Positions 26,984-36,200 of a DNA stretch of 64,000 nt are shown piece after piece (positions within the stretch are counted from its first letter, which is position 1; every line of letters begins with the position of its first letter). Below the pieces are notes generated by a model. It saw only the letters and a program-made list of their open reading frames with translations. It was not told where the DNA came from and ran no database searches. This DNA comes from Gemmatimonadota bacterium. Lineage in GTDB: Bacteria > Gemmatimonadota > Gemmatimonadetes > Longimicrobiales > Gaopeijiaceae. The stretch covers positions 1 to 64,000 of the forward strand of contig JAJDUP010000035.1 in assembly GCA_022826565.1 (NCBI GenBank). The letters run 5' to 3'. The position numbers and the translations under genes are program-made.

Positions 26984-27189
26984 CCTGGCACAGCAGGACC
27001 ATCCCAATCGAGACGTTCGAGGACTTCGACCGCGAACTCGCCCGCGACGGCGGCGAGACGCTCGAAGTCGAGGCCCAACTGGCCGAGGAGTACGGCCTCT
27101 TCCCCGAGGAGGTCGGGACGGAGGAGGAGATCGCGGCCGCCTGGGACGATCCGCACGGCGACGGCGGGGAGGAGGACGACGACCGATGA
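26980..27189 (+). CDS. Small acidic protein of unknown function
   Basis: A 69-aa protein, very acidic in its second half (FPEEVGTEEEIAAAW, then a Glu/Asp tail). It is preceded by AAAGGAGGTGA, an almost complete complement of the 16S rRNA tail, and its ATG overlaps the virB11 stop, so it is surely translated. The stop overlaps the ardC start. The acidic character suggests a DNA mimic or an adaptor, but no family is recognised. Confidence 0.75.
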   Translation: MTWHSRTIPIETFEDFDRELARDGGETLEVEAQLAEEYGLFPEEVGTEEEIAAAWDDPHGDGGEEDDDR

Positions 27190-28220
27190 AACACGACGAG
27201 TATCACCGCAAATTCGCCGACGCGATCATCGAGCAGATCAGGAAGGGCATCGCACCCTGGCAGAAGCCGTGGGCGCCGGGCGAGCGTGTGCTCCCCATGA
27301 ACGTGGACACCGACCGCTCCTACCGGGGCGGCAACAGCCTCCACCTCGCCGCCGTCCAGCAGGAGCAGGGCTACGGCGACGTGCGCTGGGGCACCTACCG
27401 CCAGATCCAGGCCCAGGGCGGACAGGTCAGGAAGGGCGAGCGCGGCACGCGCATCCTCTCCTTCCAGGACAAGAAGCGGATCGCCGTCACCGACGAGCGC
27501 GGTCGGCCCAGGAGGGACGCCGAGGGCAAGCGCGTCTACCGCTACGAGAAGCTCAAGGCGCCGTTCGTCCGCCAGTACACCGTGTTCAACGCCGAGCAGG
27601 CCGACGGGCTGCCCGAGCGCGCGAACCCGACGCCCGAACCGCTCTGGAAGGTCCACCAGGAGGCCGAGCGGGTCATGGAGGACCGCGGCGTCCCAGTCCG
27701 TCACGTCCAGGGCGACCGCGCCTACTACCACATGAAGCGCGACGAGATCGTGCTGCCCGAGCGGGGCCAGTTCCCGTCGGCCAACCACTACTACCAGACG
27801 GCGCTCCACGAGTTGGGCCACAGCACCGGCCACAAGGACCGGATGAACCGCGACACCCTCATCGAGGGGATCAACAACGGGTTCGGCTCGCCCGAGTACG
27901 CCCGGGAGGAGCTCCGGGCCGAGATCAGCGCGATGATGACCGGCGAGCGCGTCGGGGTCGGGCACGACCCGGCGCGGGGCGCGGCCTACGTCGAGGGCTG
28001 GATCCAGTCGCTCGAAGAGGATCCGCGCGAGATCCGGCGCGCCGCCGCCGACGCGCAGAAGATCTCCGACTTCGTGCTCGTCCGGCACCGCGAGCGCGTC
28101 GCCGCGCGCGATCCCGTCGCGGTCGCGGCGGTCCGAACGCCCGCGCAGGGACCCCAGCGGATTGTCGTTCCGGTGCCCCGGATCCCGGTCCCCGAACGCG
28201 GCTTTGGGCCGAGCCGCTGA
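27186..28220 (+). CDS. ardC: ArdC-like antirestriction protein
   Basis: A 344-aa protein with the ArdC layout. An N-terminal ssDNA-binding domain opens with EIIEQ-type helices and includes GIAPWQKPW and YRGGNSLHLA. A C-terminal zincin-type peptidase has the metal site HELGH at 208-212 and the downstream acidic helix EELRAEISAMM. ArdC protects entering single-stranded plasmid DNA from host restriction. Its presence on the conjugative element, next to a defence island that includes a type I R-M locus, fits that role. ATG 27186 overlaps the preceding stop by 4 bp. Confidence 0.9.
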   Translation: MKHDEYHRKFADAIIEQIRKGIAPWQKPWAPGERVLPMNVDTDRSYRGGNSLHLAAVQQEQGYGDVRWGTYRQIQAQGGQVRKGERGTRILSFQDKKRIAVTDERGRPRRDAEGKRVYRYEKLKAPFVRQYTVFNAEQADGLPERANPTPEPLWKVHQEAERVMEDRGVPVRHVQGDRAYYHMKRDEIVLPERGQFPSANHYYQTALHELGHSTGHKDRMNRDTLIEGINNGFGSPEYAREELRAEISAMMTGERVGVGHDPARGAAYVEGWIQSLEEDPREIRRAAADAQKISDFVLVRHRERVAARDPVAVAAVRTPAQGPQRIVVPVPRIPVPERGFGPSR

Positions 28221-28238
28221 CCAGTGAGAGGGAGAGAG

Positions 28239-29123
28239 ATGTTCGGCCGCGAGGCCGAACCGGACCCGCGCCCCGCCGCGCCACCCAGCCGCAATCGCTC
28301 ACCGATGCGGAAAGGCCACCGCCGAGAATACGCCGCGGACCGGGCGCGCGGGTCCATCTCCTTCTCCGAACGCCGAGCCCGGGCGCTCGTCGACATCGGC
28401 GTCTTCGGCGCGGTCTCCTACCGCGACCTCTGCGAGGCCCGCTTCGGCGGCCATCCCCACACCACGCGGCACGCCGTGAACGACTGGATCCGCGAGGGTC
28501 TCGTCACCGAGACCCGGGCCGCCGGCCCCAAAGGCAACCCTTTCAAGGTTCTCTCGCTCACGCGCAAGGGCGTCGCCAAGGCCCGGAAATTGGCCGCCAA
28601 GCGCGGGATGGATCCACGACAAACGATCCGGCCGACCCGGATCCGGGCCTCCGAAGCCAGCCACGACACCACCCTCTACCGCGCCTGCCGAAGGGAGCGG
28701 AAACGACTCGAAGCCGAGGGCGCGGCGGTCCGGCGCATCCGGCTCGACGCCGAACTCAAGGGCGCCGTCGCGCGCGGGAGCGAGTCCGCGCGGCTCAAGA
28801 ACGGCAGGCGAGCCGCGGACACCGAGCGCCGCCGCATCGCCCGCGAACTCGGCCTCCCCATCGACGACGAGGGGCGGGTGCTCCACCCGGACGCCCAGAT
28901 CGAGTACACCGATGCGGCCGGCCGGACCGGCCGCGTCAACATCGAGGCCGTCTCGGGCAACTACCGCGAACCGGCCGTCAAGGCGAAGGCGGCCGCCGGG
29001 TTCGCCATGCACGCCAACGGACCAGCCGCGGCGAGGCTCCTCCGCAGGCTCGGCCTGGGAAGCGAGAAGGGGTCATGGCTCAGGGGACCCACCGACCGCG
29101 ACCCGGCCGCCCTCGAACTCTGA
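28239..29123 (+). CDS. Replication-relaxation family protein
   Basis: A 294-aa protein with an N-terminal winged helix (RALVDIGVFGAVSYRDLCEA and the recognition-like HTTRHAVNDWIREGLV), followed by a basic region and a possible nuclease-like core with YTDAAGRTGRVNIEAVSG. This arrangement resembles the Replic_Relax family of mobile elements. ATG 28239 behind GAGGGAGAGAG is preferred over GTG 28224. No other relaxase is visible in the element, so this protein or the one at 22715 is the best candidate for initiating DNA processing. That role is an inference. Confidence 0.65.
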   Translation: MFGREAEPDPRPAAPPSRNRSPMRKGHRREYAADRARGSISFSERRARALVDIGVFGAVSYRDLCEARFGGHPHTTRHAVNDWIREGLVTETRAAGPKGNPFKVLSLTRKGVAKARKLAAKRGMDPRQTIRPTRIRASEASHDTTLYRACRRERKRLEAEGAAVRRIRLDAELKGAVARGSESARLKNGRRAADTERRRIARELGLPIDDEGRVLHPDAQIEYTDAAGRTGRVNIEAVSGNYREPAVKAKAAAGFAMHANGPAAARLLRRLGLGSEKGSWLRGPTDRDPAALEL

Positions 29124-29142
29124 CACACAGGGAGAATCCAAC

Positions 29143-29457
29143 ATGCAACCTTGGAAGATCAGCGCGGGACTCACCGCCGCCCTCGCGGGATCGGCGTTCC
29201 TGATCGGCGGATCCCGGCTCGGCTACCTCGCACCCCACTGGCCCGCCATCATCGCCGAGGACGGCGTTCGACTCGCGCTTCACGCCGTGCTCGCGCTCAC
29301 CGCCGTGGCTGCCGCGATCTACGCCGTCGCGCGCACCACCGGACTCGCCGACCTCGGAAGCCGCGTCGATCTCGCGGAACGGTCCGTGCGGCGCGGCGAG
29401 GGGGACGCGGGCCTCGAAGACGCGCTACGGCAGGATGAGGAAGGAGACTGGAAATGA
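29143..29457 (+). CDS. Small two-helix membrane protein
   Basis: A 104-aa protein with two hydrophobic segments, ISAGLTAALAGSAFLIGG (6-23) and LALHAVLALTAVAAAIYAV (about 44-63), and a charged C-terminal tail (DLAERSVRRGEGDAGLED). AGGGAG precedes the ATG. Its stop overlaps the next gene. Function unknown; entry-exclusion and holin-like proteins of mobile elements have similar size and topology. Confidence 0.65.
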   Translation: MQPWKISAGLTAALAGSAFLIGGSRLGYLAPHWPAIIAEDGVRLALHAVLALTAVAAAIYAVARTTGLADLGSRVDLAERSVRRGEGDAGLEDALRQDEEGDWK

Positions 29458-29858
29458 CCCGTAGAGCTGCACGGAAGACCAAGCCCGCATCCGTGGAAGG
29501 ACTGCCCGCCGACTGGCGCAAACAGGCCAAGTCGCTTCGCCACTACGGTGGCGATACACCGGCCGTGGCGATCGAGCGCTGTGCCGACGACCTCGAAGCC
29601 ACCCTCGCAGAGCGCGACGAAACGACCCTGTCGCTCGTCGAGGCGGCGCGTGAGAGCGGATACTCGCGCGACCATCTCGGTCGTCTGGTCCGCGACGGCA
29701 AGATCCCCAACGCCGGACGGCCCAACGCGCCCAGGATCGCCCGCAGGCACCTGCCCCGGAAGGCTCCCGCCGAAGTGCCACTTGCGGAGGACCCCCGCCC
29801 GCGCGAGCGTTCAAACACGCAGATCGTGCAGTCCATCATCCGAAAAGGAATCGAATGA
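29454..29858 (+). CDS. HTH protein next to the integrase, possible excisionase
   Basis: A 134-aa basic protein with a MerR/AlpA-like helix-turn-helix in its second half (LVEAARESGYSRDHLGRLVR followed by DGKIPNAGRPNAPRI, a wing-like segment). The N-terminal half is helical and charged. ATG overlaps the preceding stop and the stop overlaps the integrase start by 4 bp, so it is co-translated with the recombinase. That position and fold fit a recombination directionality factor. Confidence 0.7.
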   Translation: MTRRAARKTKPASVEGLPADWRKQAKSLRHYGGDTPAVAIERCADDLEATLAERDETTLSLVEAARESGYSRDHLGRLVRDGKIPNAGRPNAPRIARRHLPRKAPAEVPLAEDPRPRERSNTQIVQSIIRKGIE

Positions 29859-31018
29859 TGGCACGCACGAAACGTAGTCGGCGCGGATACAGCGCCGGCG
29901 AATGGGGCCGGAACCGGGTCAGGGTCTTCCCCGACCCGAAAACCGGCCTGTACCAGATTGAGTGGCGAGAGAACGGGCGCAGGCTCACCCGATCCCTCAA
30001 GCACCGCGATTGGACCCGGGCCAAGAATCAGGCCGACGAGTTCGCCGCGGGGTTCGAAAAGCCCGAGCTGAACGGCCGGAAGGATGCCGAGCCCGAGCCG
30101 CTCACCCTGGGAACGCTTTTTGAAATCTACGGCGAAGAGGTGACGCCCACGAAGGGACTGAGTTCGCGGCAGCACGACGCAACCGCGACGAAGATGTTCC
30201 TCGGGTTCCTCGGGCGGCATCGCCACCCGGCGACCTTGTCGCAGCGCGACTGGGACCGGTTCATTCGGATGCGCCGGGCCGGGACCGTCGGTCCCAGCGG
30301 GAGGCCCGTGTCGGACCGGATGGTCGAGCACGACCTCAGATTCCTGATCTCGGTCCTCAACTGGGCCTCGAGGTCGAGGGACGAGTGGGGCAACCGGCTC
30401 CTCGAGTCGAACCCGCTGAGGGGTCTGAAGGTGCCCATGGAGAAGAACCCCACCCGGGTCGTTCTCTCCGAGGAAGAATACCACGCGCTTCTCGAGGTGT
30501 CCCAGCAGGTGGACTGGCGGTTCCGGGTCGCGCTCGTGCTCGCGCACGAAACGGGACACCGCATCGGAGCCATCCGCAAGCTCCACTGGGGGGACATCGA
30601 CCTCGCACGCGAAACCATCCGCTGGCGTAGCGAGAACGAGAAGACGGGCTACGAACACGTCACGCCCCTGACCGACGAGGCGGTCGCGGTCTTGGAAGAG
30701 GCACGGGAGCGGAACCCGGTGACGGGTGACGCGCCGGTGCTGCCCTCGTCGAGGAACCCCTCGGTGAACGTGGGCGTCTGGATGGCCCGCCATTGGTGGG
30801 AGAGGGCCGAGAGGCTCGCGGGGTTGGAGCCCAAGCGCGGGCGCGGTTGGCATTCGCTGAGGCGGAAATTCGCTTCGGACCTCATGGACCAGCCCCTCAA
30901 GGTGCTCTGCGAGCTGGGCGGCTGGAAGTCGGCCAAGACCGTCCTCCAGTGCTATCAGAGAGCCGACGAGGGACAGCTCAGGCAGGCACTCGCAAACCGC
31001 CGGCGAGCGCGGACCTGA
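29855..31018 (+). CDS. int: Tyrosine recombinase (integrase)
   Basis: A 387-aa site-specific recombinase that catalyses integration and excision of the element. It has an N-terminal arm-binding region (VRVFPDPKTGLYQIEWREN), a SAM-like core-binding domain near 85-190 and the catalytic domain with R236 (GHRIGAIRKLHW), K near 263, H333 and R336 (HSLRR), W357 in place of His in the GGW motif, and the nucleophile Y367 (LQCYQRA). All catalytic positions are present. It is the last gene of the plus-strand operon and lies 65 bp from an attachment-like inverted repeat. Confidence 0.93.
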   Translation: MMARTKRSRRGYSAGEWGRNRVRVFPDPKTGLYQIEWRENGRRLTRSLKHRDWTRAKNQADEFAAGFEKPELNGRKDAEPEPLTLGTLFEIYGEEVTPTKGLSSRQHDATATKMFLGFLGRHRHPATLSQRDWDRFIRMRRAGTVGPSGRPVSDRMVEHDLRFLISVLNWASRSRDEWGNRLLESNPLRGLKVPMEKNPTRVVLSEEEYHALLEVSQQVDWRFRVALVLAHETGHRIGAIRKLHWGDIDLARETIRWRSENEKTGYEHVTPLTDEAVAVLEEARERNPVTGDAPVLPSSRNPSVNVGVWMARHWWERAERLAGLEPKRGRGWHSLRRKFASDLMDQPLKVLCELGGWKSAKTVLQCYQRADEGQLRQALANRRRART

Positions 31019-31071
31019 TCCCGTTCGGCGGGAACCAAACAGCTGGAAATCGACCGCAAAACCGCACAAGC

Positions 31072-31788
31072 TCAACAATCACATACAGATACATACTCTG
31101 TATCGGACGTTGGATCATCGAGACGGCGGATCGTATCGCCCGTTTCGCCCGCGGCGTTCTGGCCGACAAAGGCGGTCGCAAGCCCGGTGGCCTCGGTGAT
31201 CAGGCTCTGTGAATAGACCTCGTCGCCACCTGCCGGATGGAATCCCTCGCCGGGGCCGGAGCCGCCCCAGCGGCCAGGCGCGACTCGTTGGCCGATGGGT
31301 TCCCCCTCTGCCGAGTACTCGTTGATGCGCCCACCGATGAGGTCGAGCGCGAGCAGGCGATCGCCCACCCACGCCAGCGAGTTGATGTGGGCGGGGAACT
31401 CGCCGGGGCCTTCGCCCTCGCGGCCGAAAGTGCGGCGGTGTTCGCCGTCGAGGCCGAAGACCCGAACCTCCAGGTATTGCGAATCGCCCACGTACACTTC
31501 GCCGCCGGGTCCCAGGACGGCGGTCGTGGCCCGGCCGAATTCTTCCGGGCCGCCGTCACCCACCGCCAGCGAACGCGGTCCGATCGAGGCCTCGAGGGTT
31601 AGCTGCCACCGGGGCGGTTCGCCCGAATTCACGACCCTGACGACGCCGCCCGCGGTGTCTATCGTGGTTGTCAGGTCGCCGGCCGCGGCAGGTAGCCCGT
31701 CGGTGGTGCACCCAGCTGCCGCAATGGCGGCGAAAAACACGAGCGGGAATGCACGGGCCGCTCCGGGCCCGAAAGCGTCGCCAATCAT
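31072..31788 (-). pseudogene. Lipoprotein six-bladed beta-propeller, truncated by the element
   Basis: The 238-codon frame starts at ATG 31788 (AGGGGGGTG upstream) with a lipoprotein signal ending AAAGC. It then shows 6-bladed propeller features: VAVGDGG-like strands, GEVYVGDSQYLEVRVF, RRTFGREGEGPGEFP, and LAWVGDRLLALDLIGGRI. Such proteins are usually 350-400 aa. Here the frame runs into the integrase-side site and ends DTEYVSVCDC, encoded by the attachment-like repeat itself. The missing C-terminal third is not found on the minus strand to the left within this window. Confidence 0.72.
31083..31103. repeat. Attachment-site-like inverted repeat (7-7-7)
   Basis: Arms ATACAGA and TCTGTAT are perfect inverses and flank the 7-base spacer TACATAC, the geometry of a tyrosine-recombinase core site. 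It lies 65 bp after the integrase stop and exactly where the neighbouring beta-propeller gene loses its family-like sequence. It is strikingly AT-rich against its surroundings. I read it as the right attachment site of the element. Confidence 0.65.
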
Positions 31789-31919
31789 GAACACCCCCCT
31801 GGTGCGCGTGCGTGTGCCGACCAACCGGGTTGCCCTGGGGACACGCCACAGTCCGGGCAAGGTTGCGGCAGGCGGGCTCCGGCCTGCGCTACAGACGACG
31901 GCGCGAGCGTCCGGTTCGT

Positions 31920-33083
31920 TTACCCGCCCGCCTCCCGCCACTCGGCCAGCAACCTCGCCTCGGTCGCCCGGTCCAGCCCCGTGCGCAGCTGGAACTCGCC
32001 TCCCGCCTCCCGGCTGCGGTGCCAGTCCAGCGTGTCCTTCGCGATCACGGCCAGTGGCCGGAAGGTGAGCCCCGCGGCGATCCCGCGGCTGCTGTCGATC
32101 CGTCCGTAGTTGAGATAGCGGCCGCGCGGGGGCTGCCAGAATGGAAGCTGCTGCTGGGGCATCTGGCCGCGCTCGGCGAGGAAGTCCCAATCGACCCAGG
32201 TAAACGAGACGGCGGACGAGGTGATCGCGCGGATCCCGTACACGAGTTCGGCGGCGGACAGCGGAGCGCCGGGACCGGTGCTGTTGAAGATGCCCACCGT
32301 CTGCTGCTCGAGGAGGTGGATGTAGAACTCGGAGAGGTCGCGGACATCGATGAACTGGACGGGGTCGGTAGGATCGCCCTGCACCAGGACGTCGCCGCCG
32401 GCGTCGATGCGGCCGGGCCAGTAGGTGAAGCGGTCGCTGCGGTCGCCGGGGCCGACGATGACGGGGGGCCGCACAATCAGGGTGCGTGCGCCGAAGCCCT
32501 CCTCGACCGCCCGCTCGGCCAGGACCTTGGCGGGGCCGTAGGCGGTCCACTCGCTCTCGGGGAGGCCGGTGGGGCCGATCGGGGCGTCCTCGTCCATGAC
32601 GGAGGCGGTGAAGTCGGTGTAGACCGCGCGCGTCGAGGTGAAGAGGTACTGGTCGGTGGCGCCCTTGAGGAGGTCGACGGAAAGGCCGACCTGATGCGGC
32701 GTGTAGCCCGAGTTGTCGAGGACGGCGTCCCAGCGGCGGCCCTCCAGCGCCGTGAGGTCGCTGTTGCGGTCTCCGACGAGCTTCTCCACCTCGGGGAAGA
32801 GGTGGGTGTTGGTGCGGCCGCGGTTGAAGAGGGTGATCTCGTGGCCGCGGTCGAGTGCGTGGCGCACGACGTGGGGGCCGATGAAGCCGGTGCCGCCGAG
32901 GATGAGGATGCTCATGCCCTGCTGACCGGGGCTGTGGGACGGGGCTGGGTGGTCGCCCGCGGCCGGTCGCGCGTCGCCCCCGCGGTCTGGCCGGGCCGCC
33001 GCCCGCCGCGCGGACCCGAGGCCAAGTGCCGCGGCCCCTGCCGCGATGCCCACGTGCCCAATGAACTCGCGCCGTGTCTTCAT
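31920..33083 (-). CDS. Tat-exported NAD-dependent epimerase/dehydratase-like protein
   Basis: A 387-aa short-chain dehydrogenase/reductase-like protein. It starts at ATG 33083 with a twin-arginine signal (KTRREFIGHVGIAAGAAAL), then the Rossmann motif ILGGTGFIG and the phrase DNSGYTPHQV typical of isoflavone-reductase/epimerase relatives. The YGPAK segment is the likely catalytic Tyr/Lys. GGGAG lies upstream of the start. Proteins of this type with Tat signals are common in Gemmatimonadota and Acidobacteria; the substrate is unknown. Confidence 0.85.
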   Translation of the reverse strand: MKTRREFIGHVGIAAGAAALGLGSARRAAARPDRGGDARPAAGDHPAPSHSPGQQGMSILILGGTGFIGPHVVRHALDRGHEITLFNRGRTNTHLFPEVEKLVGDRNSDLTALEGRRWDAVLDNSGYTPHQVGLSVDLLKGATDQYLFTSTRAVYTDFTASVMDEDAPIGPTGLPESEWTAYGPAKVLAERAVEEGFGARTLIVRPPVIVGPGDRSDRFTYWPGRIDAGGDVLVQGDPTDPVQFIDVRDLSEFYIHLLEQQTVGIFNSTGPGAPLSAAELVYGIRAITSSAVSFTWVDWDFLAERGQMPQQQLPFWQPPRGRYLNYGRIDSSRGIAAGLTFRPLAVIAKDTLDWHRSREAGGEFQLRTGLDRATEARLLAEWREAGG

Positions 33084-33250
33084 TCGTGGTTGCTCCCTGT
33101 CGGTTCGCGTTGCGGTTAAGCCCTGCCCAGGCTCCCACACAATACTCCCGCCGGCCGGTGTTGCATACCTGTGCTGTCGGGTCAACCGGCCGGTCGTTAT
33201 TGATTGAAGCGAAACCAGCCCCGCCGCAGACCTCGATTCCGGAGACCAAC

Positions 33251-36200
33251 GTGGACCGCACCGAACGCCTTCGCCCTTTCCCCAACCGCTCGCTGACCGC
33301 CGCTGGCGCCGTGCTGGCCGGCCTTCTTCTCGCGTCCGTCTCTTTCGGGCGCTTGCTTGCTCAGAACGCCCCGGCCGACGCAGTGGCCCAGGCCACGGCC
33401 GCGCTCGAGTTCCGCACGATCGGGCCCACGATCATGGGCGGGCGGGTCGCGGATCTGGCGGTTGTCGAGTCGGACCCGCGGATCTTCTATGTCGGGGTGG
33501 CGACCGGCGGCGTGTGGAAGACCGAGAACGCCGGGATCACCTTCACGCACGTCTTCAGGGACGAGGCGACCGCGTCCGTCGGCGACGTGACCGTGGCGCC
33601 TTCGAACCCGAACGTGGTGTGGGTGGGGACCGGCGAGCCCAACAACCGGCAGAGTTCTCCGTGGGGCAACGGGGTGTATCGTTCGACGGACGCCGGGCGG
33701 ACGTGGACGCATCTGGGGCTGGAGAACACCCACCATATCGCTCGCATCCAGGTGCATCCCCGGGATCCGGACGTGGCGTACGTGGCGGCGGTCGGGCATC
33801 TGTGGGGGCCCAACCCCGAGCGCGGCGTGTACCGTACCACCGACGGGGGGCGCACGTGGGAGCGCGTGCTGTTCATCGACGACGACACCGGCGCGACCGA
33901 GCTGGTCATGGATCCCGGCGACCCCCGCACCCTCTTCGCGGCCACCTATCAGCGCCGGCGGCGGGCGTGGGGGTTCAACGGCGGCGGGCCCGGCAGCGGG
34001 ATCTACCGCACCACCGACGGCGGCGACACCTGGACCGAGCTGACCGAGGGGCTGCCGGAGGGCGACAAGGGCCGGATCGGGCTGGACATCTACCGGCGCG
34101 ACGGCAACGTCGTCTTCGCGCTGGTCGAGGCGGACGCCCGCGTGCCGGGCCAGGGCTTCGGCGGTGGGGCCGGCGCCGACGCGAAGAACGGCGTCTACCG
34201 CTCCACCGACCGGGGCGAGACCTGGGAGCAGATCAGCACCACCAACAACCGCCCCATGTACTACAGCCAGGTCCGCGTCGACCCCAACGACCCCGAGCGG
34301 CTCTATCTGGGCGGCGCCAACCTCTACCGCTCGTCGGACGGCGGGCGCAACTTCACCCCCGATGCCGCGGCCGAGGTGCACCTCGACCACCACGCCCTCT
34401 GGATCAACCCTGCCGACTCGGACCACCTGATCCTTGCCGGCGACGGCGGCGTCTCGATCAGCTGGGACCGCTCCGACAACTGGGTTCAGCTTCGCAACCT
34501 GCCTCTCGGCCAGTTCTACGAGATCGGCGTCGACATGCGCGATCCCTATCACGTCTGCGGCGGCCTGCAGGACAACGGCTCGTGGTGCGCGCCCTCGAAC
34601 ACCCTCTCCAACCAGGGGATCCGCACGCGCGACTGGTACAACGTGGGCTCGGGCGACGGCTTCTTCACCGTCATGCACCCCACGAACCCGGAACTGATGT
34701 TTGCGGAGTCTCAGGGGGGTAACCTGATGCGCGTCCATCTCTCCACGGGAGAGCGCGCACGCATCCGCCCCCTGCCCCGCCCGTCGGGAGAGGATGATGA
34801 CCGCAGTCTGCGCTGGAACTGGGACACGCCCATGCTCCTTTCGGCGCACGACGACGAAGTCGTGTACGCGGGCTCGAACATCCTCTTCCGCTCGCCGGAC
34901 CTGGGCCAGAGCTGGGCGGAGATCAGCGGCGACCTGACGCATGCGATCGACCGCGACACCCTGCAGCTGATGGGCGTCGCCGGCGGCGAGCCCCAGATGT
35001 CGCGCAACGACGGGCAGTCCAACTACGGCAACCTGACCGCGGTCGCCGAGTCGCCGCTGGACGCGGCCGTCCTCTACACAGGGAGCGACGACGGGCGGCT
35101 GCACGTCACGCGCGACGGCGGCGGCAGCTGGACCGAAATCACGGGGAACGTGCCCGGGCTGCCGCCCTACACCTACGTGACGCGCATCGTCGCGTCTCAG
35201 GGCACGGCAGGCGAGGTCTTCGCGGCCTTCGACGGGCACCGCAGCGACGACTTCGAGCCGTACGTCTACGCCAGCACCGACTTCGGCGAGAGCTGGACAC
35301 GGATCACCGACGGCCTTCCCGCCACCTCCCTGAACGCGCTCGCGCAGCACCCCCGCGCCCACAACCTCCTCTTCGCGGGGAGCGAAGTCGGCGTCCACTT
35401 CTCCATCGACCGGGGCGCGAGCTGGCACGACCTCGGGAACGGCCTCCCCACCGTACCCGTCGACGACATCGTGGTGCACCCGCGTGACAACGACCTCGTG
35501 ATCGGCACGCACGGGCTCGGCATCTGGATCATGGACGACATCGCGCCGATCGAGCACCTGAGCGCCGATGTCATGGCCGCGGCCGCCCACCTCTACCCGG
35601 TGCGCCGTGCCACGTCCTACAACCTGTACACCCCGCAGGGCTGGACCCCCGGCATCTACGAGGCCCCCAATCCACCCGCCGGCGCCCGCATCCGCTACCA
35701 CCTCGGCGCGGCCACCGACAGCGTCACGCTGACGATCACCGACAGCGGCGGCGCGGTCCTGCGGGAACTCGACGGCACCGGCGACGCCGGCCTCAACGAG
35801 GTGATCTGGGACCTGCGGCTCGCAACCGACGGAGCGGATGGCGTGGCGATGGACCCGGGCCCGCGCGTCCTGCCCGGCGGCTACGCCGTGGCGCTGGCTG
35901 CGGGCGACGCCACGATGGACACGCCCGTCGTGGTGCGCCTCGATCCGCGCGTGCAGATCTCGCGCAGCGACCTGATGGCGCGGCACGCGGCGATGATGGA
36001 CTCGTACCGCCTGTCTGGCGCGGTGAGCGGCGCGCGGGAGCGCATGGGCGAGATGCGCGACCAGCTCGGCCAGATCGACGAGCACGTCGCAGCCGCCGCG
36101 GAAGCGCCCAAGGACCTCACCGAAGCGCTCGCCGCGTTCCGCGATGACCTGGAAGCGCTGCAGGACGACATCGGCGGCGGGGGCGGCTTCGGCGGGGGCG

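Noticed and set aside
27269-29203. 644-codon frame overlapping ardC and its neighbour
   Set aside because: It is in another frame of two well-supported genes, and its sequence is dominated by Arg, Pro and Gly.
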